A DNA stretch of 64,000 bases. Source: Actinoalloteichus caeruleus DSM 43889 (GTDB lineage: Bacteria > Actinomycetota > Actinomycetes > Mycobacteriales > Pseudonocardiaceae). Where the stretch lies: assembly GCF_000429185.2 (NCBI RefSeq), contig NZ_AUBJ02000001.1, positions 5,084,001 through 5,148,000 of the forward strand, given 5' to 3'. The translations under genes and the position numbers were made by a program. The notes beneath the pieces were generated by a model. It saw nothing but the letters and a program-made list of their open reading frames with translations, made no database searches and was not told the DNA's origin. Below, piece by piece: positions 27,252-35,856 of the stretch. Each line of letters begins with the position of its first letter. The stretch's first letter is position 1.

Positions 27252-27447
27252 CGCCCCCACCGGTCACGTCCCTCCCGGCGGCGTCCGCGAGACCGGACGT
27301 CGTCGGGACCACCGGGACGTACCGCCAGCAGTGTTGTTTCCTCCCCGGAACGACCGGAATTTCCCCCGTTCCCGTGTCGCGGGGTCGGTTGTCCGGTAAT
27401 CCTTCTTTCGGGCGCGCAGGTGTCGAAGCGTGAAGGAAGGTTCTTCC

Positions 27448-28320
27448 GTGGCTGAGATTGACCCGTTCTCCGAAGGCCCCCTTTTCCCGTTGCTCGCCGT
27501 CGGAATGTGTTTCGTCGGTTGTCTGCTGGGAGTGTTGTCGCTGAAACGGGCGCGGCGCGGGCCGACCGCGTTCTCCCGGGCCAGATGGGTCGTGCTGGGA
27601 GCGTTCGCGTTGGGCGGCACCGGGGCCTGGGCCGCCCACTTCGTGGCGATGCTGGGTTTCGCGGTCGTCGGAACACCCATTCGGCACGACGGGCCGCTGA
27701 CGTTGCTCAGCGTCGGCGTGGCGGTCGTCGCGAGCGGGTTCGGCCTGGCCATCCTGGCCGGGGGAGGGCGGGCACCGCTCGGTGTCCGCGCCGTCCTGGC
27801 GGGCACGGTCGTGGGTCTGGGCGTCGCCGCGATGCACTACGGCTCGATGGCGGCGTTGCGCATGCACGCGGACCTCACCTTCGATCGCGCCGTGCTCGGC
27901 GCGGCGGTGGTGGTCGCGCTGTCCGGGTCCGTCATCGCGCTGTGGACCTCGGTGGCGCAACAGGGCCGGGTCTTCGTCACGATCGCAGCGATCTGCCAGG
28001 CCGCGGCGGTCTGCGGGATGCACTACCTGGTGATCGCGGGCACCAGCGCGGAGCTCACCGAGGCGACCGGGCCACTGCCCGGCACTGTCTCGTCCGACCT
28101 CGGTGAGCCGCTGCTGCTCGTGCTGAGCGTCGTCACGGTGGTGGCGTTGATCCTCGTCGTCACCGCCCCGAACGCCCGCGAGGAGCAGGAGGAGCGGCGG
28201 GTGCTCGCCCGGCTGGCCGAGCGGTCCGGTGCGGACCCGTGGGCGGAGGTGCTGGGCTCCGGCCGGGGTTCGTCCGGGCCGAGCCGGGACGGGGAACGGG
28301 CGACGGAGGACGACCGGTGA
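27448..28320 (+). CDS. MHYT-domain integral membrane protein
   Basis: A 290-residue membrane protein with about seven hydrophobic segments and three MHYT-type motifs: WAAHFVAML, AAMHYGSMAALRM and CGMHYLVIAG. MHYT domains are proposed to bind metal and sense small ligands such as oxygen, CO or NO. No kinase, GGDEF or EAL output domain follows; the C-terminus is a charged cytoplasmic tail of about 50 residues. The GTG at 27448 is preferred over the one at 27430 because AGGAAGG lies 7 bases upstream. Standalone MHYT proteins are common in actinobacteria; partner unknown. Confidence 0.85.
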   Translation: MAEIDPFSEGPLFPLLAVGMCFVGCLLGVLSLKRARRGPTAFSRARWVVLGAFALGGTGAWAAHFVAMLGFAVVGTPIRHDGPLTLLSVGVAVVASGFGLAILAGGGRAPLGVRAVLAGTVVGLGVAAMHYGSMAALRMHADLTFDRAVLGAAVVVALSGSVIALWTSVAQQGRVFVTIAAICQAAAVCGMHYLVIAGTSAELTEATGPLPGTVSSDLGEPLLLVLSVVTVVALILVVTAPNAREEQEERRVLARLAERSGADPWAEVLGSGRGSSGPSRDGERATEDDR

Positions 28321-28335
28321 GCCGCACGCGCCCCT

Positions 28336-28359
28336 GACCGGCGGGCCCCGCTCCCGGTC
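28336..28359. terminator. Possible terminator between convergent genes
   Basis: GACCGG and CCGGTC enclose the self-complementary CGGGCCCCG region, in the 58-bp gap between the MHYT gene and the convergent Gfo/Idh gene. Confidence 0.35.
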
Positions 28360-28378
28360 GCCTTCCGGAGCACGGCGC

Positions 28379-29602
28379 CTAGCTCGGTGAGGAGACCCCC
28401 TGCCGGGTGGGCAGCGTGGTGTCCCGGGGGGAACCGGCCGCCCAGGGAGCACCGAGCTCGGAGAAGAGCCGCAGCTCGGCGGCCGACCTGGCGACGACCG
28501 TGTCCACCCCGTCGATGATCGGGCGCCACCGCTGGCCGGTGCCCTCCTCGCGGTAGTACCGGGGGTCGATCGCCCTGGCCGGCCCGTCGAGCCGGATCTC
28601 CTCCATCGCCCGCATGAAGGTGTGGCTGCCGGCCGAGGGGGAGAGCAGCGGGACCGACGGGTCGGCGAGGTGGTCGACGAGGTTGGCCAGCAGGTTGGTG
28701 CGGGACAGCACCCGCGCGCGGGACTGGGCGTCGTCGGTGACGGGCCGGGCGCCGGGGAAGGCGCTCCCCGTCTCGACCAGCAGCTGGTCCCGGGTGTACC
28801 AGACGGTGATGCGCCCGGACTCGCCGTGCAGGATCAGGTACGGGTCGCGGGTGCGCTCCGCGCACACGGTGACCGCGACGACGATCGGCAGGCCGTCCGA
28901 CCTGGTCAGCCGGACGCACGCGGTGTCGTCACCCTCGATGGGGTGGGCGTGGAAGCGCTCCAGTTCCACCCGGCGCACGTCGCCGGCCCGCTCGGCTCCG
29001 CCGAGGCGGAGCGCGGAGGCCACGGCGTGGGCGAAGGCGTTGGTGAGGGCGCCGTCGGTGACCGGACGTCCGTCGAGCACCATCCGGCCCGCCCAGGGCG
29101 CCCGCTGGTAGTAGGCGGTGTCCCGGATCCAGGTGCCGGCCGCGCCGATGCCGAGCAACCCACCGATCGTCCCGGAGCCGACCAGGTCGACCGCCTCGGC
29201 CAACGCCGCCGAACCCAGGCTCTGGAAGCCGATCTGGCACCGCCGGTCGGTCTCCTCGGAGACCGCGAGGAGCGTCTCGAAGTCCGCCAGGGTCGGCGTG
29301 GGCGGTTTCTCCAGCAGGACGTGGGAGCCGGCGCGCAGCGCCGTGACGGCGAGCGGCAGGTGGGTGTGGATCGGGGTGGCCACGATCGTGACGTCGGGGC
29401 GCTGTTCGGCGAGCAGCGCGTCCAGCTCCGGTGACACCGGGACCCCGTCGAAGGCCGCGAGGGTCTCGGGGGCCGGCGGCACCGGGTCGCACAGCCCCAC
29501 CAGCCGGACCAGGCCGCTCTCGCCGAGCGCGGCGATGTTGTCGAGGTGGACCCGGCCGTAGCCGTGCGCGCCCACCTGGAGTACGCGAGTCGGGGTGGTC
29601 AC
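28379..29602 (-). CDS. Gfo/Idh/MocA-family oxidoreductase (1)
   Basis: A 407-residue NAD(P)-dependent sugar oxidoreductase. N-terminal Rossmann motif VGAHGYGRVHLDNIAAL, the family's LLEKPPTPTLADFE segment (EKP) near residues 96-110, and a C-terminal alpha/beta substrate domain (TDGALTNAFAHAVASALRLG). It is the last gene of the leftward importer operon; its GTG overlaps the stop of the YesL-like gene in a GTGA. It probably oxidises or rearranges the imported sugar, but the substrate cannot be read from sequence. Confidence 0.85.
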   Translation of the reverse strand: MTTPTRVLQVGAHGYGRVHLDNIAALGESGLVRLVGLCDPVPPAPETLAAFDGVPVSPELDALLAEQRPDVTIVATPIHTHLPLAVTALRAGSHVLLEKPPTPTLADFETLLAVSEETDRRCQIGFQSLGSAALAEAVDLVGSGTIGGLLGIGAAGTWIRDTAYYQRAPWAGRMVLDGRPVTDGALTNAFAHAVASALRLGGAERAGDVRRVELERFHAHPIEGDDTACVRLTRSDGLPIVVAVTVCAERTRDPYLILHGESGRITVWYTRDQLLVETGSAFPGARPVTDDAQSRARVLSRTNLLANLVDHLADPSVPLLSPSAGSHTFMRAMEEIRLDGPARAIDPRYYREEGTGQRWRPIIDGVDTVVARSAAELRLFSELGAPWAAGSPRDTTLPTRQGVSSPS

Positions 29603-30198
29603 CCGTGTTCCCTTCCGGTCACCGCCACGGCGGCGAAGACCAACAACCCGCACACCAGCGGGACGAGCATGAGCGTCTGCCCGGCGATCACGTAGCACGC
29701 GAAGGCCGCGCCGAGCAGCAGCAGGCTGCCCACCGGGTCGCGGACGGTCGCGGTACCGGCGGCCTCCACGGTCTCCCGCCAGCCGGTGTCCGGCGTCCAC
29801 AGCACCGCGGCCCGCAGCCCGACGACGAGCAGGGCCGCGCCGATCAGCCACAACACCGGTTCCACCACGTCGGCGCCCGGGGCGCCGGAGGCCACCGCGA
29901 CGGCGTTGACGCCGAGCAGCAGGGCCAACCCGAGGGGGGCGACCAGGACCAGCCACTGGTGGCGGATGACCGCCAGCAGCCGGGCGAAGTAGCCGCCGAT
30001 GGTGAAGGAGGTGTCCTCGCGGACCCGTTGGCGCAGCAGCCCGCTCCCCGCGGTGATCGCCGCGTACGCGGTGACCAGCGGGAGTGAGGAGACCAGCACC
30101 AGCAGGCCGAGGTAGAGGCAGTCCGCGAACAACGCGAACCGCTCTCCCACCACGGTCGTCCGGTTCTCGGGCGCCCGGGTCTTGGAGGACACCGCCAT
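29599..30198 (-). CDS. YesL-like (DUF624-type) membrane protein of a sugar importer operon
   Basis: A protein of about 199 residues with five or so hydrophobic segments. The first, FADCLYLGLLVLVSSLPLVT, is followed by an AITAG stretch, resembling the DUF624/YesL pattern (segment, then SLPVVT, then small residues), seen next to CUT1 importers in rhamnogalacturonan loci such as Bacillus yes. Its 3' end overlaps the Gfo/Idh gene by 4 bp and it follows the permease gene by 6 bp. Start uncertain: ATG 30198, GTG 30201 or GTG 30192 (best Shine-Dalgarno spacing). Confidence 0.68.
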   Translation of the reverse strand: MAVSSKTRAPENRTTVVGERFALFADCLYLGLLVLVSSLPLVTAYAAITAGSGLLRQRVREDTSFTIGGYFARLLAVIRHQWLVLVAPLGLALLLGVNAVAVASGAPGADVVEPVLWLIGAALLVVGLRAAVLWTPDTGWRETVEAAGTATVRDPVGSLLLLGAAFACYVIAGQTLMLVPLVCGLLVFAAVAVTGREHG

Positions 30199-30204
30199 CA
30201 CCTC

Positions 30205-31098
30205 TCAGCCCTTGAGTCCGGTGGTGGACACACCCTGCACCAGGAACCGCTGGAACGCCAGGAAGAACAGCCCGATCGGGATCAGGGTGAGCACCGACAT
30301 GGCGAACATCGGTCCGTAGGCGGAGACGCTGGTCTGGTCGATGAACAGCCGAAGCGCGAGCGGGAGCGTGTAGTTGCTCGGCGTGCTCAGGTAGATGAGC
30401 TGGCTGAAGAAGTCGTTCCAGGTCCAGATGAAGGTGAAGATCGCCGTGGTGATCAGGGCGGGTCGCACCAGCGGCAGGATGATGTGGAAGAAGATCCGGA
30501 TCGGTCCGCAGCCGTCGATCCGCGCCGCCTCGTCCAGTTCCCTGGGCAGGCCCCGCATGAACTGGATGATGAGGAAGACGAAGAACGCCTCGGTGGCGAG
30601 GAACTTGGGCAGGATCAGCGGCCAGAAGCTGTCCACCATCCCCATCTGCTGGAAGATGATGTACTGCGGGATCAGCACCACGTGGTACGGCAGCATGATG
30701 GTGCCGATCATGAACGCGAACATCAGGCCGCGCATCCGGAACCGCAGCCGCGCGAAGGCGTAGGCGGCCAGCACGCAGGACACGACGTTGCCGGCCACCG
30801 AGCCGATGGCGACGAACAGCGAGTTCCCCAGGTAGGACCAGAAGCTGACGCCGGCGATCCCGTCGAAGGCCGCCGTGTAGTTCTCCAGGGTGGGGTTGTT
30901 CGGCAGGATGCTCAGGCTCGTCACGACCTCGTCGGCCGGTTTGAACGACGCCGCCACCAGCCAGATGATCGGGTAGAGCAGGAGCAGCACGATCGCGGTG
31001 ACGATGACGTGCCAGACGACGGGCCGCCAACGACCGGTCCTCGCCTTCGGGGTTGGCGTCGCGGCCTGCTTCGGAGGTGTCACGGTCGCGGTGCTCAT
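30205..31098 (-). CDS. CUT1 sugar ABC importer permease (MalG type)
   Basis: A 297-residue inner-membrane permease with six predicted segments and the EAA loop ELDEAARIDGCGPIRIFFHI that contacts the ATPase. The N-terminus is cytoplasmic and Thr/Lys-rich. It ends QGVSTTGLKG, the classic MalG-type tail. Its ATG overlaps the TGA of the partner permease by one base. Together with the gene at 31098-32063 and SBP 3 it forms a carbohydrate importer; the ATP-binding subunit is absent, as is usual for actinobacterial systems served by a shared MsiK-like ATPase. Confidence 0.93.
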   Translation of the reverse strand: MSTATVTPPKQAATPTPKARTGRWRPVVWHVIVTAIVLLLLYPIIWLVAASFKPADEVVTSLSILPNNPTLENYTAAFDGIAGVSFWSYLGNSLFVAIGSVAGNVVSCVLAAYAFARLRFRMRGLMFAFMIGTIMLPYHVVLIPQYIIFQQMGMVDSFWPLILPKFLATEAFFVFLIIQFMRGLPRELDEAARIDGCGPIRIFFHIILPLVRPALITTAIFTFIWTWNDFFSQLIYLSTPSNYTLPLALRLFIDQTSVSAYGPMFAMSVLTLIPIGLFFLAFQRFLVQGVSTTGLKG

Positions 31099-32063
31099 CA
31101 CTTGTCCTCTCCGCTGTAGAACACCCACCGGCCGGAGCTCCAGAAGAGCAGGCCGGTCACCAGAGCGATCACCAGCAGCAGGAGCCACGCCATGGCCGAG
31201 GCGTATCCCATCTGGAAGTCGGAGAAGCCACGCTGGTACAGGTACAGGGTGTAGAAGAGGGTGGAGTCGGCCGGGCCACCCTGCCCGTTGCTGACGACGA
31301 ACGCCCCGGTGAAGGCCTGGAACGAGTTGATGATCTCCATGACCAGGTTGAAGAACACCACCGGCGTGAGCATGGGGAGCGTCACCGAGGTGAAGGTCTT
31401 CCACTTGCTCGCGCCGTCCACGGCGGCCGCGTCGTAGAGGTCCTGCGGGATCTGCTTGAGGCCCGCGAGGAAGATGACCATGGGCGCGCCGAACTGCCAC
31501 ACGGCCAGGATGACGATCACGATGGTCGCGTACTGGGGCTGGTTGATCCAGCCGCCGGTGTTGATGCCCACCTTCTGGAGCAGGGTGTCGACCGTCCCGC
31601 TGTCGGTGAACAGCGCCCGCCAGACGAGGGCGATCGCGACGCTGGCACCCAGCAGGGAGGGCGCGTAGAAGGCGGATCGGTAGAAGCCCTGGCCCTTGCG
31701 CGGGCGGTTGAGCAGCATGGCGACGGCGAGGGCCGCGGCCAGCTTCAGCGGCGCCGACAGCAGGACGTAGCGCAGGGTCACCGACACCGAGCTGAGGAAC
31801 CTGTCGTCCTCGGTGAACAACCGGACGTAGTTGTCCAGGCCGACCCATTCCGGGGCGGTGAACAGGTTGTAGTTCGTGAAGGAGAGGTACAGCGAGGCCA
31901 CCATCGGCCCCACGGTGAGCAGCAGCGCCCCGATCATCCAGGGCGTGAGGAACAGGTAGGCGACGCCCGTCTGCCCTTTCGCGTTCCTCTTGCGACGTGC
32001 CTGGTCCCGCTTGCTCTCCTGCGGCGGGGGCGACGTCACTGCTTCGACTTGTTGAGCGACCAT
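31098..32063 (-). CDS. CUT1 sugar ABC importer permease (MalF type)
   Basis: A 321-residue permease with six predicted membrane segments, starting after a Lys/Arg-rich cytoplasmic N-terminus (KRDQARRKRNAKGQ). Family landmarks are YLFLTPWMIGALLLTVGPM, LYLSFTNYNLF and the EAA-type loop QIPQDLYDAAAVDGASKWKT. The ATG at 32063 has AGGTG 7 bases upstream. It lies 59 bp downstream of SBP 3 and overlaps the second permease gene by one base. Confidence 0.93.
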   Translation of the reverse strand: MVAQQVEAVTSPPPQESKRDQARRKRNAKGQTGVAYLFLTPWMIGALLLTVGPMVASLYLSFTNYNLFTAPEWVGLDNYVRLFTEDDRFLSSVSVTLRYVLLSAPLKLAAALAVAMLLNRPRKGQGFYRSAFYAPSLLGASVAIALVWRALFTDSGTVDTLLQKVGINTGGWINQPQYATIVIVILAVWQFGAPMVIFLAGLKQIPQDLYDAAAVDGASKWKTFTSVTLPMLTPVVFFNLVMEIINSFQAFTGAFVVSNGQGGPADSTLFYTLYLYQRGFSDFQMGYASAMAWLLLLVIALVTGLLFWSSGRWVFYSGEDK

Positions 32064-32122
32064 GTGTTCACCTATCCCAGGGGGTGCCCGGCTCACCGGG
32101 CACCCCCGCCAACTGACTCGCG

Positions 32123-33412
32123 TCAGAGCTCCTGTTGTGCTCGGTTGAGGAACTGGTCCGCGGCTTCGTCAATGCTGATCTGTCCGAACGCGACCACCTG
32201 GTTCAGCCGTTCCCACTCCCGCTTCAGCGTGCTGTTGCCGGGCGGGGGCGGTGGCGGGGTCTCCTCCAGCTCGTCGGCGAGCAGCTCCTCGTACTCGTAG
32301 ACGACCTCGTCGGCACCCTCCAACTCGGCGCCGACCGCCTCGCGGACCGACTCGTTCACCGGCATGCCCCGGGTCGTGCCCTGGATCTTGCCGGCGTCCT
32401 CGTCGTTGAGGAGGAAGTCGACGAGCGCGGCGGCGGCCTCCTTGTGCTCGCTGCCCTCGGCGACGCTCACGAGCATCGCGGGTTTGGCGAACTGGCCGAC
32501 CCGCTCGCCGATCCTCGGCATGGGGGCGAGCGCGACCGGCCTTCCGAGCACGGAGAAGAAGCTGGGAACGGTGCTGTCCCAGCTGAAGTCGGCGAACGCC
32601 AGGCCACGCGAGACCGGGGAGTTCTCCACGGCTCCGTCGATCTGCGCGGTCACCGAACCCTCGGTGGAGGCTCCCTCGGAGCGGAAGCGGTCGAGCAGCT
32701 CCATGTACTCCACGACGTCGGCGCGCTCGAAGGCGAGCTCGGCGTCCTCGGTGTAGAGGTCCTTGTCCTGCTGCCGCAACCACACCTGGAAGGTCTCCCA
32801 GGACCAGCCGAAGTCGGTGAGCCCGACGCTCTCGCCGTCGGTGGCATCGGCGAGTTCGAGGGAGGCGTCGAACCAGTCCTCCCAGGTCCAGCCCGGTTCG
32901 GGGAGGTCGACGCCGGTCTCGGTCCAGCGTTCGACGTCGTAGGCGAAGGTGTGCGTGTTCTGCCCCATCGGCAGCGCGTAGAGCGCGCCGTCGATCTCGC
33001 CGGACGTGGCGAGCAGGGGGGTGATCTCCTCGGTGCCGAGCTGGTCCTCGCCGAACTCGTTGAGGTCCGCCAGCACCCCGCGGTCCGCGTACTCCCGCAG
33101 GTACGCGTAATCCATCTGGATCACGTCGGGCGGGTTGCCGCCCGCGGTCTCCGTCGCGAGTTTCTCGAAGTAGCCGTCGAAGGCGGAGTATGAGGTCACG
33201 ACGTCGATTCCGGGGTTGCGCTCCTCGAAGAGCGCCACCGCCTCCTCGGTGAGCCGTGCCCTGTCGTCACTGCCCCACCACGTGAAGCGGATCGTGACGT
33301 CGCCGTCGCCGCCGTCGTTCGTGCCGCCGCAGGCTCCGACAGCGCCGAGGACCGTGAGCGCCGATAACACCGTGAGCCCTCTGCGCCATGGGGAGCTTCC
33401 TTGCACACCCAT
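32123..33412 (-). CDS. Extracellular sugar-binding lipoprotein of the CUT1 importer (SBP 3)
   Basis: A 429-residue family 1 solute-binding lipoprotein (lipobox VGAC near residue 28; IRFTWWGSDDRARLT; PPDVIQMDYAYLREYADRG; GWTWEDWFDASLE). It shares the ETPPPPPPG plus basic-residue tail with SBP 1 and SBP 2. It is the first gene of the importer operon and the only one of the three with adjacent permeases. AGGAGG lies 8 bases before the ATG, inside the first copy of a 20-bp direct repeat, and a LacI-type operator sits 80 bp upstream. Confidence 0.93.
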   Translation of the reverse strand: MGVQGSSPWRRGLTVLSALTVLGAVGACGGTNDGGDGDVTIRFTWWGSDDRARLTEEAVALFEERNPGIDVVTSYSAFDGYFEKLATETAGGNPPDVIQMDYAYLREYADRGVLADLNEFGEDQLGTEEITPLLATSGEIDGALYALPMGQNTHTFAYDVERWTETGVDLPEPGWTWEDWFDASLELADATDGESVGLTDFGWSWETFQVWLRQQDKDLYTEDAELAFERADVVEYMELLDRFRSEGASTEGSVTAQIDGAVENSPVSRGLAFADFSWDSTVPSFFSVLGRPVALAPMPRIGERVGQFAKPAMLVSVAEGSEHKEAAAALVDFLLNDEDAGKIQGTTRGMPVNESVREAVGAELEGADEVVYEYEELLADELEETPPPPPPGNSTLKREWERLNQVVAFGQISIDEAADQFLNRAQQEL

Positions 33413-33414
33413 CT

Positions 33415-33461
33415 CCTGGCCTCCTGGGACGTAGAGGCCAGCCTGGCCTCCTGGGACGTAG
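33415..33461 (-). repeat. 20-bp direct repeat carrying a duplicated Shine-Dalgarno sequence
   Basis: CCTGGCCTCCTGGGACGTAG (plus strand) occurs at 33415-33434 and exactly again at 33442-33461, 27 bp apart. On the gene strand each copy contains AGGAGG. The copy nearer the gene is the ribosome binding site of SBP 3; the other is an exact duplicate further into the leader. Confidence 0.75.
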
Positions 33462-33491
33462 CGGCGTTTCCACCGAGCCCCACGGCGCAGT

Positions 33492-33505
33492 GGAAAACGT
33501 TTACC
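33492..33505. promoter_or_regulatory. LacI-type operator upstream of the SBP 3 operon
   Basis: GGAAAACGTTTACC, CG-centred with one mismatched pair. It lies 80 bp upstream of SBP 3 and 150 bp from the next operator, in the gap between the importer operon and the uronate operon. Confidence 0.6.
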
Positions 33506-33641
33506 GAAAACTAGGGAGCGTTGTTCGTGGTGTCAATCACATGACCGGAACAGGACACTCGAACGGCGGGCTCTGGTCAAGGGGGCGTCGGTCGGGGATG
33601 AACGGAGGGCCTTGGCGGCGAGGCGGCACTACGGTTACGGT

Positions 33642-33655
33642 GGAAAGCGCTTTCC
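33642..33655. promoter_or_regulatory. Perfect LacI-type operator upstream of the uronate operon
   Basis: GGAAAGCGCTTTCC is a perfect 14-bp palindrome, 22 bp before the ATG at 33678. It is close enough to block transcription start of the rightward operon and is the best match to the shared motif in this window. Confidence 0.65.
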
Positions 33656-33677
33656 CTGTGTGAGAGGTATGGAACTC

Positions 33678-34829
33678 ATGGACAGTCACGTGCTGACAAT
33701 CGCGATGAACGGGGTCACCGGCCGCATGGGCTACCGCCAGCACCTGCTGCGGTCGATCCTGGCCATCCGGGAGGAGGGCGGGGTCCAGCTGTCCGACGGG
33801 ACCCGCGTCCTCCCCGAGCCGGTCCTCGTCGGCCGCAACGAGCGGAAGCTGCGCGAACTCGCGGACCGGCACTCCCTGAACCGGTGGACGACCGACCTCG
33901 ACGAGGTGCTCGCCGACGAGTCGGTGTCGATCTACTTCGACTCCCAGGTCACCAGCGCCCGCGAGTCCGCGGTGCTGCGGGCGGTCAAGGCCGGCAAGCA
34001 CATCTACGCGGAGAAGCCCACCGCCACCTCCCTGGAGGGCGCGGTCGAGCTGGCCAGGGTGGCCAGGGACGCCGGGGTGAAGACGGGGGTCGTGCAGGAC
34101 AAGCTGTTCCTGCCGGGCCTGCTCAAGCTCAAGCGGCTGATCGACGGCGGCTTCTTCGGTCGCATCCTGTCGGTCCGGGGCGAGTTCGGGTACTGGGTGT
34201 ACGAGGGTGACTGGCAGCCCGCCCAGCGGCCGAGCTGGAACTACCGCGCCGAGGACGGCGGCGGGATCATCGTCGACATGTTCCCGCACTGGCACTACGT
34301 GCTGGAGGCGCTGTTCGGCTCCGTCGAGGCGGTCACCGCGAAGGCCGTCACCCACGTCGACCGCCGCTGGGACGAGCAGGGCAAGGCGTACGAGGCCACC
34401 GCGGACGACGCCGCCTACGGCATCTTCGAACTCGCCGGCGGGGTCATCGCCCAGATCAACTCCTCCTGGTGCGTGCGGGTCAACCGGGACGAGCTGGTGG
34501 AGTTCCAGGTCGACGGCACCGAGGGCAGCGCCGTCGCCGGACTCCGGGAGTGCCGCGTCCAGCACCGGGCGATCACGCCCAAGCCGGTGTGGAACCCCGA
34601 CATCGCCGTGCCCGAGCCCTTCCGGGAGCAGTGGCAGACCGTGCCGGACAACGCCGAGCTGGACAACGGCTTCAAGGTGCAGTGGGAGCAGTTCATCCGG
34701 CACGTCGTCGAGGACGCCCCCTTCCCGCACGACTTCCTCTCGGGGGCCCGGGGTGTGCAGCTCGCCGAGGCGGGCCTGCTGTCCTCCGCCGAGGGCCGCC
34801 GGGTGCCGATCACCGAGATCAGGATCTGA
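33678..34829 (+). CDS. Gfo/Idh/MocA-family oxidoreductase (2)
   Basis: A 383-residue oxidoreductase with an N-terminal Rossmann region (TIAMNGVTGRMGYRQHLL), the EKPTATSLEGAVELARVA segment, and a substrate domain with DGGGIIVDMFPHWHYVLEAL. It belongs to a subgroup with a 25-residue insertion after the first beta strand (SILAIREEGGVQLSDGTRV). First gene of the rightward uronate operon, directly behind a perfect LacI-type operator. The ATG at 33678 is preferred over 33669 because GAGAGG lies 9-10 bases ahead of it. Substrate unknown, probably a uronate or deoxy-sugar. Confidence 0.83.
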   Translation: MDSHVLTIAMNGVTGRMGYRQHLLRSILAIREEGGVQLSDGTRVLPEPVLVGRNERKLRELADRHSLNRWTTDLDEVLADESVSIYFDSQVTSARESAVLRAVKAGKHIYAEKPTATSLEGAVELARVARDAGVKTGVVQDKLFLPGLLKLKRLIDGGFFGRILSVRGEFGYWVYEGDWQPAQRPSWNYRAEDGGGIIVDMFPHWHYVLEALFGSVEAVTAKAVTHVDRRWDEQGKAYEATADDAAYGIFELAGGVIAQINSSWCVRVNRDELVEFQVDGTEGSAVAGLRECRVQHRAITPKPVWNPDIAVPEPFREQWQTVPDNAELDNGFKVQWEQFIRHVVEDAPFPHDFLSGARGVQLAEAGLLSSAEGRRVPITEIRI

Positions 34830-34908
34830 CGGTCGGTCGGACGACGCCGGCCGCCGGCGGAACGGCGGCACCACACCTGGGCAACAGCGAACGGAGAGGT
34901 GCGCGAGG

Positions 34909-35796
34909 ATGCGGGTTCTGGTGACGGGCGGCAGTGGCCGGCTGGGCCGCAGCGTGGTGCGGGCGATGGCGGACGCGGGCCACGAGCCGGTGTGCGTCGA
35001 CCTGGTCCGCGCTCCCGACCAACCGGTGGGAGTGGAGACGTTCACGGCGGACCTGACCGACACGGGGGAGTGCTACGCCACCCTCGGTCGGTACCGGCCG
35101 GACGCCGTGGTGCACCTGGCGGCCATCCCGGTGCCGTTCGTCGCCACCGACCCCGACACCTTCCGCACCAACACCCAGCTGGCGTTCAACGTGTGCCAGG
35201 CCGCCACCGACCTGGGGGTGCGCACGGTGCTGACCGCCAGCAGCCCGACGGTCCTCGGCTACGGCAACCCGGCCGGGTGGCAGCCCGACCGGCTCCCGCT
35301 GGACGAGGACACCCCGGTGCGCCCGTGGAACTCCTACGCCCTGTCCAAGGTCGTCGCGGAGGAGATCACCCGTTCCTTCGCCCGCCGGTGGCCGGAGCGC
35401 GCCGCCTTCCACTGCTTCCGGCCCTGCTTCGTCGTCTCGCCGGAGGAGTGGGAGGGCGCGCCCACCCAGACCGGACACCGCATCCACGACCGGCTGGACC
35501 GCCCGGAACTCGGCGCGGTGTCCCTGTTCAACTACGTCGACGCCCGGGACGCCGGGGAGTTCACCGCGGTCCTGCTCGAACGGGCGCACGACCTGCCCCC
35601 CGGCCAGACCTTCTTCGTGGGGGCCCGCGACGCGCTCGCCAGGCAACCGCTGGCCGACCTGCTCCCCGCGCACACCAGCGTGCCCGAGGAGGTGGCCGCC
35701 CCGCTGACGGGGGACACCCCGGCGTTCCGCGTGGCGAAGGCGGCCCGACTGCTGGGCTGGACCGCCGCCAGGAGCTGGCGCACCGAGCTGCGCTGA
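34909..35796 (+). CDS. NAD-dependent epimerase/dehydratase-family protein, candidate uronate dehydrogenase
   Basis: A 295-residue extended SDR protein: GGSGRLGRSVVRAM nucleotide-binding motif at residues 7-20, VVHLAAIPVP, and the catalytic Tyr/Lys in SYALSKVVAEE. Uronate dehydrogenases that oxidise galacturonate to galactarolactone belong to this family and are of similar size. The assignment rests on the next two genes, which encode the later steps of that route. A sugar epimerase is the alternative. ATG at 34909 with GAGAGG upstream. Confidence 0.72.
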   Translation: MRVLVTGGSGRLGRSVVRAMADAGHEPVCVDLVRAPDQPVGVETFTADLTDTGECYATLGRYRPDAVVHLAAIPVPFVATDPDTFRTNTQLAFNVCQAATDLGVRTVLTASSPTVLGYGNPAGWQPDRLPLDEDTPVRPWNSYALSKVVAEEITRSFARRWPERAAFHCFRPCFVVSPEEWEGAPTQTGHRIHDRLDRPELGAVSLFNYVDARDAGEFTAVLLERAHDLPPGQTFFVGARDALARQPLADLLPAHTSVPEEVAAPLTGDTPAFRVAKAARLLGWTAARSWRTELR

Positions 35797-35856
35797 GTCC
35801 CGGCCGGAAGCCGGCAACACCGATCCGCACAACGTGAGCGAGCACAGGAGAGAGTC

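Noticed and set aside
27430-28320. Start of the MHYT gene at GTG 27430
   Set aside because: It would place the AGGAAGG sequence inside the gene; GTG 27448 has it at normal spacing.
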